64,000 nt of DNA. Origin: Klebsiella sp. BIGb0138 (GTDB lineage: Bacteria > Pseudomonadota > Gammaproteobacteria > Enterobacterales > Enterobacteriaceae). The position numbers were made by a program, and so were the translations under genes. The stretch covers positions 186,001 through 250,000 of the forward strand of contig NZ_SMCV01000005.1 in the NCBI RefSeq assembly GCF_004342285.1, written 5' to 3'. The notes under the pieces are model-generated. The model worked only from the letters and a program-made list of their open reading frames with translations. It did not search any database and had not been told where the DNA came from. Of the stretch, positions 34,492 to 45,845 are shown in pieces; the first letter of the stretch is position 1; each line of letters starts with the position of its first letter.

Positions 34492-35316
34492 TTAGGTCAG
34501 CCAGATTCGGGGAAGCACCGGCGATTTGCCGGTCAGATGCGGGCGCATAAACTGCCAGATATCACGCATCGCCCGCTGGCAAAGTAAATTATCGTCACTT
34601 AAGAATCGTACCGTCAGCAGGCCTTCGGTCAGCGTAGCCCCGGCATAGCTTGCCAGCGCCGCCAGCCGTTCCCGCACCCCTTCCAGCAGGGATTCGCTGG
34701 CGGGATAGAACAACAGGGTCCCGACCCATGGGCGATCGGCTACGCTTGCCAGCTGCCCATCGGCCAGGCTCAGGCGCTCAATCAGCTGCGGTGATTCATC
34801 CACCCACACTTCAAGACGGTTAGCAATGACGCCGTGGCTGAAGGTCTCGCCGATCGTCGGGCGGCCAAGGCACAGCAGATCCCAGGCCAGCAGTGTGCTG
34901 GAGGCGCAAAGGTGAAAGGCGGTGTGCAGATTGGCCCGGGCGCCGGGAAAGAAAATCGCGTCCTGCGGCAGCCATTCCAGGGTTGACTGCGCGGCGAGCG
35001 TCAGGCGCTGATGCAGGTGCGCCTGCGCGCCGCCGCTGCGATAAAATTTGCTGGCGCCGGGCATGGTGATCAACGTGTGGCAGCCGCTATCGAGCGTGGC
35101 GTTAATCGTCAGTTCATCACCGCCGACAATGCCGCCCGGCGGGTGCAGTAGATAGAGATGACAGGTGTCTTCTTCGGGATAAAAGGGGCGCTGGACGGTG
35201 AGGGGACCGACATGCCGGGCGGAGGTGAGTACCGTTTTGCCGCCGCGATGTTGAAAATGAAGGTCCAGCGTGGCCTGCCAGCCTTTTTTATTCTCTGGTG
35301 ATACGGTGCTGTGCAA
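34492..35316 (-). CDS. ureD: Urease accessory protein UreD
   Basis: A 274-residue assembly factor that binds apo-urease first and forms the channel through which nickel enters; motifs CHLYLLHPPGGIVGGDEL and LITMPGASKFYRS are diagnostic. The start appears to be TTG at 35316 with AGGGGCG upstream. K. aerogenes UreD has a slightly different N-terminus, so the exact first residue is open. It is the first gene of the urease operon; the weak start may keep its level low. The promoter must lie in 35317-35452. Confidence 0.93.
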   Translation of the reverse strand: MHSTVSPENKKGWQATLDLHFQHRGGKTVLTSARHVGPLTVQRPFYPEEDTCHLYLLHPPGGIVGGDELTINATLDSGCHTLITMPGASKFYRSGGAQAHLHQRLTLAAQSTLEWLPQDAIFFPGARANLHTAFHLCASSTLLAWDLLCLGRPTIGETFSHGVIANRLEVWVDESPQLIERLSLADGQLASVADRPWVGTLLFYPASESLLEGVRERLAALASYAGATLTEGLLTVRFLSDDNLLCQRAMRDIWQFMRPHLTGKSPVLPRIWLT

Positions 35317-35401
35317 TGTCGCGCCCCTGCAAAATCAAGATAAAACAGCAGCGATGAGTATTGATCGGGCGTAAAGCATCTCGATCATATGAAAAGCTTA
35401 T

Positions 35402-35437
35402 GCATAAAAACGGCAAAACAGCCGCCGGAACGACGGC
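35402..35437 (-). terminator. Terminator of the MFS transporter gene
   Basis: On the minus strand GCCGTC-gttcc-GGCGGC is followed by TGTTTTGCCGTTTTTATG, a reasonable intrinsic terminator 15 bases after the stop at 35453. Confidence 0.6.
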
Positions 35438-35452
35438 CGTTGAGTGGCAAGA

Positions 35453-36922
35453 TTATTGCGCCTGATAATCCTCGGCGTCAATGTCATAACCCGAAGGTTC
35501 CCAGCGGATGGCGAGCAGCGATAGCAGGCCAATCAGCGGCGCGGCGGCGATAACCCAGAATACCCGGGTATCCAGCGCGGCCACCAGCAGCGGGAACAGG
35601 AACAGCGACAGCGTCGAGCTGCTGCGCATCAGGGTCTGGTTCAGGCCGACGCCGACGCCGCGCAGCGAGGTCGGATAACTCAGCGAGGCAAAGGTCATGG
35701 TATGGGCGCCGGGGCCAAAGCCCTGGCCGAACAGGAACAGCGCCAGCATCGCCACTGCGGCAACACCCTCGTCCGCACCGTCCGGGCGGCCGATCAGCGC
35801 CAGCCCGAGCAGCGCCGCCAGCTGGCAGCTGTAGCCCGCCAGAGACATCTTCCAGGCCCCTAAACGCGGCACCAGCCGAACCGCCAGCAGACCGCCGACG
35901 AAGGCGAAGAGCAGATTCAGCGCCAGCGAGATCAGAATCGTCGTCAGCATCGACTGAACAAAGAAGCTGGAGATGATCACCGGCAGGCCGAAAGCGACGG
36001 CGTTATAGGCAAAGGATGAGACCACCGATAGCAGCGTGGCCAGCGTGGTACGCCGCAGATAGACGCCCTGGAACAGACGGAAATAGTTGCTCCATTGCGC
36101 CTTTTTCACCACCGGCGCCGGTTTATCCAGCGCATCCTGCGCCACGTGGGCGTTGATGTTATACGCCTGGCGTAGGATAGCGGCGGCTTCACGCAGGTTG
36201 CCCTGGTTGGCGGCCCATACCGGCGATTCGCTCATGTAGCGGCTGCGAATGGCGATAATCACCAGCGCAGGAACCGCGCCGAAGCCGAGAATCAGCCGCC
36301 ACAGCCAGTCGCTGTGGCTTTCTGGCAGCACGGCGTAGAAAAAGAGCACCAGCAGATACGAGATACTGATGGCGGCATACCACGTCGGGCACCACATGGC
36401 GACGCTGGCCGCTTTGTTGCCCGGCCCCTTAAGCCTGGAGAACTCGCTCAGGAAGGCCATCGCCACCGGCAGATCGATACCGACGCCGAGGCCCATGACA
36501 AAGCGGGCTCCGGTCAGAACGTATTCGTTGGGGGCCAGCGCGCAGGCGATCGCGGCCACGACGAAGAACAGCATATCGGCCATAAAGACGCGGTAGCGGC
36601 CGATTTTATCCGTCAGGTAGCCACCCAGCAGCGCGCCGACGATCGCTCCGAAGGTGATCGCCGATGCCACCATTCCGGTACCGGCAGGAGTCAGATTGAA
36701 CTCGCGGGTAATATCTTTCAGGCCGAAGGCCAGGGAGCCGAGATCGTAGGCATCAAGAAAAATACCGCCGAGGGCGATACCCATGACGATACGCGCATTA
36801 TTGCGCCCGCTGCTGCCCTCATTAATTAAACGTGACACATCGGCCGCGCCGCGTATCCATTGTACTTCCCCGCCGGGCGACCCTGTCGCAGCGACCGGAG
36901 CCGCATTAATTACGTCTGTCAT
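35453..36922 (-). CDS. MFS transporter (metabolite:H+ symporter type)
   Basis: A 489-residue inner-membrane protein with about twelve membrane segments. The MFS signature GGYLTDKIGRYRVF between segments 2 and 3 and RFVMGLGVGIDLPVAMAFL in segment 4 place it in the sugar-porter/metabolite-H+ symporter branch. A long central loop (about residues 225-275) joins the halves. The N-terminal about 40 residues are hydrophilic. It is monocistronic, upstream of the urease operon on the same strand but with its own terminator. Substrate unknown; a link to urea or nitrogen use is possible from position only. Confidence 0.85.
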   Translation of the reverse strand: MTDVINAAPVAATGSPGGEVQWIRGAADVSRLINEGSSGRNNARIVMGIALGGIFLDAYDLGSLAFGLKDITREFNLTPAGTGMVASAITFGAIVGALLGGYLTDKIGRYRVFMADMLFFVVAAIACALAPNEYVLTGARFVMGLGVGIDLPVAMAFLSEFSRLKGPGNKAASVAMWCPTWYAAISISYLLVLFFYAVLPESHSDWLWRLILGFGAVPALVIIAIRSRYMSESPVWAANQGNLREAAAILRQAYNINAHVAQDALDKPAPVVKKAQWSNYFRLFQGVYLRRTTLATLLSVVSSFAYNAVAFGLPVIISSFFVQSMLTTILISLALNLLFAFVGGLLAVRLVPRLGAWKMSLAGYSCQLAALLGLALIGRPDGADEGVAAVAMLALFLFGQGFGPGAHTMTFASLSYPTSLRGVGVGLNQTLMRSSSTLSLFLFPLLVAALDTRVFWVIAAAPLIGLLSLLAIRWEPSGYDIDAEDYQAQ

Positions 36923-37100
36923 GATGTTGTTCTGTTGTGTCTTATCGAGAGATTCAGAGTAAACATCGGCAGGAACGGGAATAAATCACTTTTGGTTATA
37001 AGACATAACTAAGTGATTGTAGTAAAAGGATTATCTTTAATGGCGGGATGGGGCAGGATAATTGGCTGAAAAATCGGGGAATTCAAAAAGATTGTCGTGG

Positions 37101-37127
37101 AAAAGGGACCCGGCGAGGCGTGCCGGG
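37101..37127 (-). terminator. plsY terminator
   Basis: CCCGGC-gaggcgt-GCCGGG with TCCCTTTTCC after it on the minus strand, eight bases beyond the plsY stop. Confidence 0.65.
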
Positions 37128-37134
37128 CGTGAGA

Positions 37135-37755
37135 TTATTTCTGCTCCGGCGTTTTTTTGTTCTTCTTCAGCCGGGACCAGATTTTGCTCTCCTGGCGGCG
37201 CCACAGACGCTGGATGTTGTCATGATGGCGCAGCAGGATCAGACAGGAGAGCATCGATACCGGGAAGGTATACTGCGGTTTGAACCACCAGACATAGAAG
37301 GGCGCAATGAGCGCGCTGACTATGGCGCCTAGCGAAGAGTAGCCGCTCAGCAGGATGGTCAGCAGCCAGGTACCGGCCATCACGCCGGTCAAATCCCAGC
37401 CGATCGGGGCGATCGCGCCGAAAGCGGTGGCAACGCCTTTACCGCCGCGGAAATTAAAAAACACCGGCCAGATGTGGCCAACGCAGGCCGCGATGGCGAC
37501 CAGGCCCAGCCAGAACGGAGTCAGACCGAGCGCCCAGGCACCCCAGACGGGCAGCATGCCTTTGAGCACATCAAAAATAAGAACCGTTACGGCTGCTCCT
37601 TTGCCGCCAATCCGTAGTACGTTAGTCGCTCCGGGATTGCCTGAGCCGCTATCGCGAGGGTCGGGCAGGCCAGCGAGGCGACACACCAGAATGGCGCTGG
37701 AAATTGAGCCGCAGAGGTAGGCAAGGATAACCAGTCCAGGCGCGATTGCACTCAT
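37135..37755 (-). CDS. plsY: Acyl-phosphate glycerol-3-phosphate acyltransferase
   Basis: A 206-residue membrane enzyme that acylates glycerol-3-phosphate from acyl-phosphate, the first step of phospholipid synthesis in the PlsX/PlsY route. Conserved motifs are [30 protein letters not shown] and the later [16 protein letters not shown]. About five membrane segments. ATG 37755 (MSAIAPG) gives the E. coli-like start; an in-frame ATG four codons earlier provides GGAACAG as ribosome-binding site. It is divergent from folB. Confidence 0.95.
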   Translation of the reverse strand: MSAIAPGLVILAYLCGSISSAILVCRLAGLPDPRDSGSGNPGATNVLRIGGKGAAVTVLIFDVLKGMLPVWGAWALGLTPFWLGLVAIAACVGHIWPVFFNFRGGKGVATAFGAIAPIGWDLTGVMAGTWLLTILLSGYSSLGAIVSALIAPFYVWWFKPQYTFPVSMLSCLILLRHHDNIQRLWRRQESKIWSRLKKNKKTPEQK

Positions 37756-37985
37756 CAGCTGTTCCATTGTGAAAATGTCGTTTTGTCCCCGGTATTCTTC
37801 GCCTTACGGGGGCGCAGGCGGTCCTCGTCCGTGTCGCCACGGAGTACTGCTATGCTCCGGAACGCGTGCCGCGCCGCCGCTTTCCTGCAATGCGAATTAT
37901 TTAGGGGATGTCTTTGCATCTGTGGATAATACGCATAATTCGCCGGAAGTGGTATCCGGTTTAGCCAAAAAGCAGGCAGGTCGTG

Positions 37986-38339
37986 ATGGATATTGTATTT
38001 ATAGAGCAACTTTCGGTCATCACCACTATCGGTGTTTACGACTGGGAACAAACCATCGAACAGAAGCTGGTGTTCGATATCGAAATGGCGTGGGATAACC
38101 GCAAAGCGGCAGGCAGCGACGATGTCCGCGACTGCCTCAGCTATGCTGATATCAGCGAGCTGGTTATCAACCACGTTGAAGGCGGGCGCTTTGCGCTGGT
38201 TGAGCGCGTAGCGGAAGAAATCGCCGATCTGCTGCTGGAAAAATTTCAGTCGCCGTGGGTGCGGATTAAAGTCAGCAAACCTGGCGCAGTGGCCCGGGCG
38301 GCGAACGTTGGCGTGATTATCGAACGTCATCGGGCGTGA
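37986..38339 (+). CDS. folB: Dihydroneopterin aldolase
   Basis: A 117-residue enzyme of folate synthesis that cleaves or epimerises 7,8-dihydroneopterin; it forms an octamer. MDIVFIEQLSVITTIGVYDW and LSYADISELV, then VRIKVSKPGAV, are diagnostic of FolB. ATG 37986 is chosen over the adjacent GTG. Slightly shorter at the C-terminus than E. coli FolB (about 122). Confidence 0.96.
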   Translation: MDIVFIEQLSVITTIGVYDWEQTIEQKLVFDIEMAWDNRKAAGSDDVRDCLSYADISELVINHVEGGRFALVERVAEEIADLLLEKFQSPWVRIKVSKPGAVARAANVGVIIERHRA

Positions 38340-38650
38340 TTGGACGTGGCCTTAATCTGAAACAAAACTTTTCAGGTCATACTCATTAAACAAATTGTCT
38401 TTATACAGGTCATAGAACCCGGCCATCAGGCTATTTTATTTGTCATTTTGCAGTACAGCACTTTTCAGCAGGATACCTTAGCCTTTGAATGTGCCGGTAG
38501 ATAACGCGTAATGATTGATTCTTCACCGACTACGTGTACGCTGCGGGAGTGAAGCGCTATCTGTGTCCAAACTGGCTGCACCCATGACGCCTGATGGAAG
38601 GGTTCTTCAGATCTGGATTTTTCATTTTACTTTTTAAAGGGTTTAATTGG
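38340..38650. promoter_or_regulatory. folB-uppP intergenic region
   Basis: 311 bases with no gene. AT-rich at 38385-38450, with a possible promoter (TTGTCTTTATACAGGTCATAGAAC region). No small RNA could be identified by eye. Confidence 0.4.
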
Positions 38651-39472
38651 ATGAGCGATATACACTCGCTGCTGGTGGCGGCAATATTGGGTGTGGTTGA
38701 GGGTTTAACAGAGTTTTTGCCTGTTTCCAGTACTGGTCATATGATTATTGTCGGTCATCTTCTGGGTTTTGAAGGTGATACCGCAAATACTTTTGAGGTG
38801 GTTATCCAGTTAGGCTCCATTCTTGCCGTGGTCGTGATGTTCTGGCGCCGTCTGTTTGGCCTGATTGGCATTCATTTCGGTAAACCGCCGGTACATGAAG
38901 GCGAGGGGCGCGGTCGCTTATCACTGATTCATATTCTTCTTGGCATGCTTCCGGCGGTGGTGCTGGGCCTGATATTCCACGATGCCATCAAATCCTTGTT
39001 CAACCCGATAAACGTGATGTACGCGTTGATTGTCGGCGGCGTGTTGCTGATTGCGGCGGAATTGCTGAAGCCAAAACAGCCGCGTGCGGTGGGGATTGAT
39101 GATCTGACCTACCGTCAGGCGTTTATTATCGGCTGCTTCCAGTGTCTGGCGCTGTGGCCGGGCTTCTCCCGCTCTGGCGCGACCATTTCGGGTGGCATGC
39201 TGATGGGCGTCAGCCGCTATGCGGCGTCGGAGTTTTCCTTCCTTCTGGCCGTGCCGATGATGATGGGAGCGACCGTGCTGGATGTGTATAAGAGCATCGG
39301 CTTCCTGAACATGGGCGATCTGCCGATGTTTGCCGTCGGGTTCTTCATGGCGTTTATCGTGGCGCTGATCGCGATTAAAACCTTCCTGCAGCTGATTAAA
39401 CGTATCTCGTTCATCCCGTTCGCCATCTACCGCTTTATCGTCGCGGCGGTAGTTTACGTGGTCTTCTTCTAA
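38651..39472 (+). CDS. uppP: Undecaprenyl-diphosphate phosphatase
   Basis: A 273-residue integral membrane enzyme (BacA) that recycles undecaprenyl diphosphate to the monophosphate carrier for peptidoglycan and confers bacitracin tolerance. The catalytic (E/Q)-rich motif near [16 protein letters not shown] and the second [10 protein letters not shown] motif are present. About eight membrane segments. ATG 38651 (MSDIHSL) gives the E. coli length; AAAGGGTTTAATTGG lies upstream. Confidence 0.97.
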   Translation: MSDIHSLLVAAILGVVEGLTEFLPVSSTGHMIIVGHLLGFEGDTANTFEVVIQLGSILAVVVMFWRRLFGLIGIHFGKPPVHEGEGRGRLSLIHILLGMLPAVVLGLIFHDAIKSLFNPINVMYALIVGGVLLIAAELLKPKQPRAVGIDDLTYRQAFIIGCFQCLALWPGFSRSGATISGGMLMGVSRYAASEFSFLLAVPMMMGATVLDVYKSIGFLNMGDLPMFAVGFFMAFIVALIAIKTFLQLIKRISFIPFAIYRFIVAAVVYVVFF

Positions 39473-39487
39473 GCGCAGGTAACGCTG

Positions 39488-39511
39488 GCCCTCAGTCTTG
39501 CGGCTGAGGGC
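39488..39511. terminator. Bidirectional terminator uppP/cca
   Basis: GCCCTCAG-tcttgcgg-CTGAGGGC separates the convergent genes and overlaps the last cca codons. Confidence 0.65.
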
Positions 39512-40733
39512 AGCGCTCTTCCTTCCACCGTGCGACGGCCAGAATGCGCCGTCGCGTCAGCTCTTCACGAATTTCCACGCCTTTAAATCCCTCGGCAACC
39601 ACGTCTTTTGTTGCTACCGAACGGGCGACGTTCCAGGCTTCGAGCAGCAGGCGTCCCTGAGGATAATCACAGGCTTCGAAACCGGTACGACCGCGCACAT
39701 CCGCCTCGCTGGTTAAGGCGATTTGCAGCACCCGCTGCGGCTTGCGCCAGGCGTCGATATTATCGAACAGTTTGACCAGCGTTTTTGGCTGCAGAATGGG
39801 AAGGGTGTGAATCAGGTCGTGGAATTCGGCCACCAGTTTTGCCAGATCGCGAATATCGTTCGGTACCCGCAGGCGAGCGCAGAGCTGTTCGACCAGCTTA
39901 ACGCCAGCCGGGCCGTGGCCATGATGACGCGGCCAGAACTCTTTCGGCGTCAGCCCCTTGCCGAGATCGTGGCACAGGGTGGCAAAACGGACGTCAACGT
40001 CCGGCGACAGCATTGCCGCCATCGTCAGGGTCATCAACGTATGCAGACCGGTATCGATTTCCGGGTGCCATTTGGCCGGCGCGGGAACGCCGTAAAGCGC
40101 ATCGATTTCCGGGAACAGTACGCCGAGGGCATGGCAGTCGCGTAAGGTCTGGAAAAAGACCTGCGGATTGCGGGTGCCAAGGGCATTTTCCGTCTCTTTC
40201 CATACCCGTTCCGGCGTCAGATGCGCCAGTTCGCCGGCGTCGGCCATCTTGCGCATCAGCGTCAGCGTCTCGTCGGCGATGCGAAAACCCAGATGGGCAT
40301 AGCGGGCGGCAAAGCGCGCCACGCGCAGCACGCGCAGCGGATCTTCGCTAAAGGCCGGGGAGACGTGGCGCAGCAGGCGCAGACGTAAGTCGGCCTGGCC
40401 GCCGTAGGGGTCGATAATCACCCCGTCTGCGTCCTCGGCCAGCGCATTGACCGTCAGATCGCGGCGCAGCAGATCTTGTTCAAGGGTGACGTCAGGCGCG
40501 GCATAACAGGTGAAACCGGTATAGCCGGAGCCGGATTTCCGCTCGGTACGCGCCAGCGCGTACTCCTCCCGGCTTTCCGGGTGCAGGAACACGGGAAAAT
40601 CGCGGCCTACCTGCTGGTAGCCCGCGTCAAGCAGCTGGCCTGGCGTGGCGCCCACCACGACCCAGTCTCGGTCTTTGACCGGTAGCCCTAATAATGCATC
40701 CCGAACCGCACCACCGACCAGATAAATCTTCAC
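39492..40733 (-). CDS. cca: Multifunctional CCA protein (tRNA nucleotidyltransferase)
   Basis: A 413-residue enzyme that adds and repairs the 3' CCA end of tRNAs. The class II nucleotidyltransferase head has [20 protein letters not shown] with the catalytic DxD; the [10 protein letters not shown] motif follows; a C-terminal HD phosphohydrolase domain (CHDLGKG) gives the phosphatase activities of the E. coli enzyme. GTG 40733 gives a start KIYLVGG matching E. coli (412 aa). Confidence 0.96.
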   Translation of the reverse strand: MKIYLVGGAVRDALLGLPVKDRDWVVVGATPGQLLDAGYQQVGRDFPVFLHPESREEYALARTERKSGSGYTGFTCYAAPDVTLEQDLLRRDLTVNALAEDADGVIIDPYGGQADLRLRLLRHVSPAFSEDPLRVLRVARFAARYAHLGFRIADETLTLMRKMADAGELAHLTPERVWKETENALGTRNPQVFFQTLRDCHALGVLFPEIDALYGVPAPAKWHPEIDTGLHTLMTLTMAAMLSPDVDVRFATLCHDLGKGLTPKEFWPRHHGHGPAGVKLVEQLCARLRVPNDIRDLAKLVAEFHDLIHTLPILQPKTLVKLFDNIDAWRKPQRVLQIALTSEADVRGRTGFEACDYPQGRLLLEAWNVARSVATKDVVAEGFKGVEIREELTRRRILAVARWKEERCPQPQD

Positions 40734-40794
40734 GCCTGACTCTCCCGTATCCACTTTGCGCAAGATGATACGTAAGTCTGGCAGAGAAGACGAA

Positions 40795-41415
40795 TTAGTT
40801 CATCCACCGGTCTTTACGCTTACGGCTCGGGATCAGATGCGGTAGCACCAGACCGAGCAGCAGACCGACGCCGAGCACGCCGCCGCCGTACATAAACCAC
40901 TGCATGATAATGGTGCGCTGTTTGTCATCCAGCTGCAGATTGGCGGCATTGACCTTTTTCTGGGCGACAACCAGCTCATTTTTCAGCTTTTGATTCTCGT
41001 CTTTCAGCGCGTTAATGACGTTATCGCTACCGGCGACTTTTTTCTGCATGTCTGCGGTGCGCTGATTCCAGGTGGTATCGATGTTGTTCAGCTTGTCGGT
41101 CAGGGTCTTAACCTGATTTTCCAGATCCGGCACGCGGGTACGCAGGCTGGGCTGGGTGCTCAGCTCTTTCAGCGGAATCCAGGCGGTACGGCCATTGCCG
41201 TCGCGGATCTGTGCATAATTGGTGCTGTCATTAGTTTGCAGCAGAGAGACTTCTTCCCCGGCGTTGATGGTGCCCTGCAGACGATAATTATCGCCAGGAC
41301 CCGTGCGAACCCAGGTGTTCAGTTCATCAGAAACATAGCGCTTTTCTTCTGCATGAACCGCCGTGGCGGCGCTCAGCGCCAGCAAAGTAAAAGTGATAAG
41401 GCGTAATTTTGGCAT
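40795..41415 (-). CDS. ygiM: SH3-domain exported protein YgiM
   Basis: A 206-residue protein with a cleavable-looking signal peptide ([24 protein letters not shown]), a bacterial SH3 domain (residues about 25-90, [11 protein letters not shown]), a coiled coil (about 95-165) and a C-terminal membrane segment followed by RKRKDRW. It is anchored in the inner membrane with the SH3 domain in the periplasm. Function uncharacterised; it stands alone between cca and ygiF. Confidence 0.93.
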   Translation of the reverse strand: MPKLRLITFTLLALSAATAVHAEEKRYVSDELNTWVRTGPGDNYRLQGTINAGEEVSLLQTNDSTNYAQIRDGNGRTAWIPLKELSTQPSLRTRVPDLENQVKTLTDKLNNIDTTWNQRTADMQKKVAGSDNVINALKDENQKLKNELVVAQKKVNAANLQLDDKQRTIIMQWFMYGGGVLGVGLLLGLVLPHLIPSRKRKDRWMN

Positions 41416-41629
41416 CAGGTCATCGTTTGATCATAAAAAGTTGAACGATAGTAGTGGCATCGCCATAGCGACGCAAAGTTTTCTGCCACAATCGGAAACA
41501 TCCAGGAGGTGGCCCGGCAAAATGCGCATTGCATGGCGATTCGCCGCAAAATACTATCTACTGACAAAAAATATCGGCGTTAGTTCGCCGTATTTTCCCG
41601 ACAGCGCAGAGAAGCGGAAGAATTCAGTC

Positions 41630-42928
41630 ATGGCTCAAGAAATCGAATTAAAGTTTATCGTTTCCGACGGCGGCGTAGACACATTACGTCAGCACCTTAA
41701 TACGCTTAATGCCCAGCATACGCCTGCGGGTCCATTGCTCAATATTTACTACGAAACGGCAGACAACTGGCTGCGCCGCCATGATATGGGACTACGCATC
41801 CGTGGCGATCGCGGCCGTTACGAAATGACGTTGAAAATCGCCGGTCGGGTGGTGGGCGGGCTGCATCAGCGCCCGGAATATAATATCCCGCTGGAGAAAC
41901 CCGAGTTGGCGCTGGAACGTCTGCCTGCCGGGGTCTGGCCGCAGGGCGAGCTGCCCGCGGGGCTCGCGCAAAACGTACAGCCGCTGTTCAGCACCGATTT
42001 TGAACGTGAAAAATGGCTGGTGAGCGAAGGCGACAGCCAGATTGAAATCGCCCTCGATCGCGGCGAGGTCAAAACCGCAGAGCATCAGGAAGCGATTTGT
42101 GAACTGGAGCTGGAGCTATTGTCCGGTGATACGGCCGATGTGCTGACGCTTGCGCGTCGTCTGCTCGACACCGGCGTACTGCGTCAGGGGAGTCTGAGCA
42201 AGGCCGCGCGCGGCTACCATCTGGCCCAGGGCAACGACCAACGCCCGCTGCGGTCCTGCGGCATTCTGCCGGTGGCAGCAAAAGCCAGCGTTGAGCAGGG
42301 GCTGGAAGCGGCGCTGGAGAACGCGCTGGCGCACTGGCTCTATCATGATGAGGTCTGGAACCGCGGCAACCCGGCGGCGAAAGCGCAAATTCTCCGCGCT
42401 ATCGCGCGGGTACGTCATGCGCTGGTGCTGTTTGGCGGCATTGTCCCGCGTAAGGCCACCGCGCAGCTGCGTGAGCAGCTCAGCGTAGCCGAAGCGGCGC
42501 TGGAGGAGGCCGGAAAAGACCCGGCCGCGCTGTTCAGTATCGCCACGGTCAGCGCGAAGCTAACCCTGACGGAGTGGCTGGTGGGCCGCGGCTGGCGCGC
42601 GTTTTTAAATGAAAACGGGCAAAAGAAGATCGCCGGCTCGTTTAAACGTTTTGCGGATATTCAGCTTTCGCGGGCGGCGGCTGAGCTCAAAAATGCGTTC
42701 CAGCAAACGCTGGGCGACGATTATGATGGCCAGCTGCCGCGTCTGGCCCGTGAAATCGACTGCGTTCAGCTGTTAGCCGGCGCCTATGCCGACGCCGCGG
42801 GAGCGTGGCTGGAAAACTGGCAGGAAGTTCGCCGCGCCATTGAACACCGGGATAGCAGCGTTATTGAATATTTCCGCCGCCAGGCGCTGGTCGCGGAACC
42901 GTTCTGGCTGCATAGTGGAAAACGATAA
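41630..42928 (+). CDS. ygiF: Inorganic triphosphatase YgiF (CYTH-CHAD)
   Basis: A 432-residue protein. The N-terminal CYTH domain starts with the EIELKF signature (E-x-E-x-K) that binds triphosphate and two metal ions, and the C-terminal CHAD helical domain (from about 220) has repeated basic histidine/arginine-rich helices that bind polyphosphate. E. coli YgiF hydrolyses inorganic triphosphate. ATG 41630 gives the E. coli length. It precedes glnE by 24 bases, and both are likely co-transcribed. Confidence 0.96.
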   Translation: MAQEIELKFIVSDGGVDTLRQHLNTLNAQHTPAGPLLNIYYETADNWLRRHDMGLRIRGDRGRYEMTLKIAGRVVGGLHQRPEYNIPLEKPELALERLPAGVWPQGELPAGLAQNVQPLFSTDFEREKWLVSEGDSQIEIALDRGEVKTAEHQEAICELELELLSGDTADVLTLARRLLDTGVLRQGSLSKAARGYHLAQGNDQRPLRSCGILPVAAKASVEQGLEAALENALAHWLYHDEVWNRGNPAAKAQILRAIARVRHALVLFGGIVPRKATAQLREQLSVAEAALEEAGKDPAALFSIATVSAKLTLTEWLVGRGWRAFLNENGQKKIAGSFKRFADIQLSRAAAELKNAFQQTLGDDYDGQLPRLAREIDCVQLLAGAYADAAGAWLENWQEVRRAIEHRDSSVIEYFRRQALVAEPFWLHSGKR

Positions 42929-42952
42929 TTTCAGGCCAGGGAGACCCCTATA

Positions 42953-45787
42953 ATGGCGCTTTCTTCGCAGTTGCAGCAGCACTGGCAGACGGTTGTGGAC
43001 CGGCTACCGGCGGATTTTCCATTATCCACGTTAAGTCCGCAGGCGCAGTCGGTGATGGCGTTCAGCGATTTCGTCCAGCAGAGCCTGGTGGCCCAGCCGC
43101 AGTGGCTGGCGGAGCTGGAAAACTCACCGCCTGAGGCGCAGGAGTGGCGTCACTATGCCGAGTGGCTACAGGCGGCATTAGCGGAGGTCAACGACGAAGC
43201 GGCGCTGATGCGCGAGCTGCGCCTGTTTCGCCGCCGAATGATGGTGCGTATCGCCTGGGCACAGGCGCTGTCGCTGGTCAGCGAAGAGAGCAGCTTGCAG
43301 CAGCTAAGCGCGTTGGCGGAGACCCTCATCGTTGCCGCCCGCGACTGGCTTTATACCGCCTGCTGCAGCGAATGGGGCACTCCGTGCAGCGCTGAAGGAA
43401 AGCCGCAGCCGCTGCTGATCCTCGGGATGGGTAAACTCGGCGGCGGCGAGCTCAATTTCTCGTCGGATATCGACCTGATTTTTGCCTGGCCGGAGCATGG
43501 TGCCACCCGCGGCGGGCGCCGCGAGCTCGATAATGCACAGTTCTTTACCCGCCTCGGTCAGCGGCTGATTAAAGTTCTCGATCAGCCGACGCAGGACGGT
43601 TTTGTCTACCGGGTGGATATGCGCCTGCGCCCCTTTGGCGACAGCGGACCGCTGGTGCTGAGCTTCGCCGCGCTGGAAGATTATTATCAGGAGCAGGGGC
43701 GCGACTGGGAGCGCTATGCGATGGTCAAAGCGCGGATCATGGGCGATAACGAAGGCACCTATGCCAGCGAGCTGCGCGCGATGCTGCGGCCGTTTGTCTT
43801 CCGTCGCTATATCGACTTCAGCGTGATCCAGTCGCTGCGCAACATGAAAGGGATGATCGCCCGTGAGGTTCGCCGCCGCGGCCTGAAAGACAACATCAAG
43901 CTTGGCGCGGGCGGGATCCGCGAAATTGAATTTATCGTGCAGGTCTTTCAGCTGATCCGCGGCGGGCGCGAACCGGCGCTGCAGCTGCGGGCGCTGCTCC
44001 CGACGCTGGCCGCCATCGATGAGCTGCACCTGCTGCCGGCAGGCGATGCCGCGCGGCTGCGCGAAGCCTATCTGTTCTTACGCCGCCTCGAAAACCTGCT
44101 GCAAAGCATCAATGATGAGCAGACGCAAACTCTGCCGCAGGACGCGCTCAACCGCGCCCGGCTGGCGTGGGGGATGCAGGTTGATGACTGGGAGGCCCTG
44201 AGCGCGCAGCTGGAAGAGAAAATGGCCAGCGTACGGCGGGTGTTCAACGAGCTGATTGGCGACGATGAAGCGCAATCGCCGGATGAACAGCTGGAAGAGT
44301 ACTGGCGCGAGCTATGGCAGGATGCGTTGGAAGAGGATGACACCAGCCCGGCTTTGGCCCACCTTGCGGATAGCGATCGCCGTAGCGTGCTGGCGCTGAT
44401 TGCCGATTTCCGTAAGGAGCTGGATAAACGCACCATCGGCCCGCGCGGGCGCCAGGTGCTGGATCAGCTGATGCCGCATCTGCTCAGCGAAGTATGCTCG
44501 CGTGCCGATGCGCCGGTGCCGCTGGCGCGAATTACGCCGCTGTTGACCGGCATCGTCACCCGGACCACCTATCTTGAGCTACTCAGCGAATTCCCCGGCG
44601 CGCTGAAACATCTGATTAGCCTGTGCGCCGCCTCGCCGATGGTCGCCAGCCAGCTGGCGCGCCATCCGCTGCTGCTGGATGAACTGCTGGACCCGAACAC
44701 CCTCTATCAACCGACGGCCACCGATGCCTATCGCGATGAGCTGCGTCAGTATCTGCTGCGCGTGCCGGAAGAGGATGAAGAGCAGCAACTGGAGGCGCTA
44801 CGGCAGTTTAAGCAGGCGCAGCTGCTGCATATTGCCGCCGCTGATATCGCCGGAACGCTGCCGGTGATGAAAGTGAGCGATCACTTAACCTGGCTGGCCG
44901 AGGCGATGATTGATGCGGTAGTGCAGCAGGCGTGGGGGCAGATGGTGGCGCGTTATGGCCAACCAACCCATCTGCATGACCGCCCGGGCCGCGGTTTTGC
45001 GGTCGTCGGTTACGGTAAACTGGGGGGGTGGGAGCTAGGCTACAGTTCCGACCTGGATCTGGTGTTCCTGCATGATTGTCCGGTTGAGGTGATGACCGAT
45101 GGCGAGCGCGAAATTGACGGTCGCCAGTTCTATCTGCGTCTGGCTCAGCGCATCATGCACCTGTTCAGCACCCGCACGTCCTCGGGGATTCTGTACGAAG
45201 TGGACGCTCGCTTACGTCCCTCCGGCGCCGCGGGCATGCTGGTTACGACCGCCGATTCATTTGCCGATTATCAGAAAAATGAAGCCTGGACCTGGGAGCA
45301 TCAGGCGCTGGTGCGCGCCCGCGTGGTGTATGGCGATCCGGAACTGCAGGCGCGTTTTGATACCATCCGGCGCGATATTCTCAGCGCCCCGCGTGGAGGG
45401 GAGACGCTGCAGACCGAGGTGCGGGAAATGCGCGAGAAGATGCGCGCGCATCTCGGGAATAAACACCGCGATCGCTTTGATATTAAAGCCGATGCCGGCG
45501 GCATTACCGACATTGAATTTATTACCCAGTATCTGGTCCTACGCTATGCGCACGATAAACCGAAGCTGACGCGCTGGTCTGATAATGTGCGCATTCTGGA
45601 GCTGCTGGCGCAAAACGACATTATGGATGAGCAAGAAGCACGGGCGTTGACCCACGCGTATACCACGCTGCGCGATGCGCTGCATCATCTGGCCTTGCAG
45701 GAACAGCCGGGGAACGTTGCCCTGGACGCCTTCACCCATGAACGTGAGCAGGTTAGCGCCAGCTGGCAGAAGTGGTTGATGGCTTAA
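42953..45787 (+). CDS. glnE: Glutamine synthetase adenylyltransferase/deadenylase
   Basis: A 944-residue bifunctional enzyme that adenylylates (C-terminal domain) and deadenylylates (N-terminal domain) glutamine synthetase in response to PII. Two nucleotidyltransferase centres are visible: [10 protein letters not shown] near residue 170 and [10 protein letters not shown] near 700. The region between is helical. Length within two residues of E. coli. It lies in the ygiF-glnE-hldE order common to enterobacteria. Confidence 0.97.
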   Translation: MALSSQLQQHWQTVVDRLPADFPLSTLSPQAQSVMAFSDFVQQSLVAQPQWLAELENSPPEAQEWRHYAEWLQAALAEVNDEAALMRELRLFRRRMMVRIAWAQALSLVSEESSLQQLSALAETLIVAARDWLYTACCSEWGTPCSAEGKPQPLLILGMGKLGGGELNFSSDIDLIFAWPEHGATRGGRRELDNAQFFTRLGQRLIKVLDQPTQDGFVYRVDMRLRPFGDSGPLVLSFAALEDYYQEQGRDWERYAMVKARIMGDNEGTYASELRAMLRPFVFRRYIDFSVIQSLRNMKGMIAREVRRRGLKDNIKLGAGGIREIEFIVQVFQLIRGGREPALQLRALLPTLAAIDELHLLPAGDAARLREAYLFLRRLENLLQSINDEQTQTLPQDALNRARLAWGMQVDDWEALSAQLEEKMASVRRVFNELIGDDEAQSPDEQLEEYWRELWQDALEEDDTSPALAHLADSDRRSVLALIADFRKELDKRTIGPRGRQVLDQLMPHLLSEVCSRADAPVPLARITPLLTGIVTRTTYLELLSEFPGALKHLISLCAASPMVASQLARHPLLLDELLDPNTLYQPTATDAYRDELRQYLLRVPEEDEEQQLEALRQFKQAQLLHIAAADIAGTLPVMKVSDHLTWLAEAMIDAVVQQAWGQMVARYGQPTHLHDRPGRGFAVVGYGKLGGWELGYSSDLDLVFLHDCPVEVMTDGEREIDGRQFYLRLAQRIMHLFSTRTSSGILYEVDARLRPSGAAGMLVTTADSFADYQKNEAWTWEHQALVRARVVYGDPELQARFDTIRRDILSAPRGGETLQTEVREMREKMRAHLGNKHRDRFDIKADAGGITDIEFITQYLVLRYAHDKPKLTRWSDNVRILELLAQNDIMDEQEARALTHAYTTLRDALHHLALQEQPGNVALDAFTHEREQVSASWQKWLMA

Positions 45788-45845
45788 CTAAAAAACCGGG
45801 TGTGCTATTATCGCGCGCAAAGTTTGCATCTCGCAGGAGAGAGTC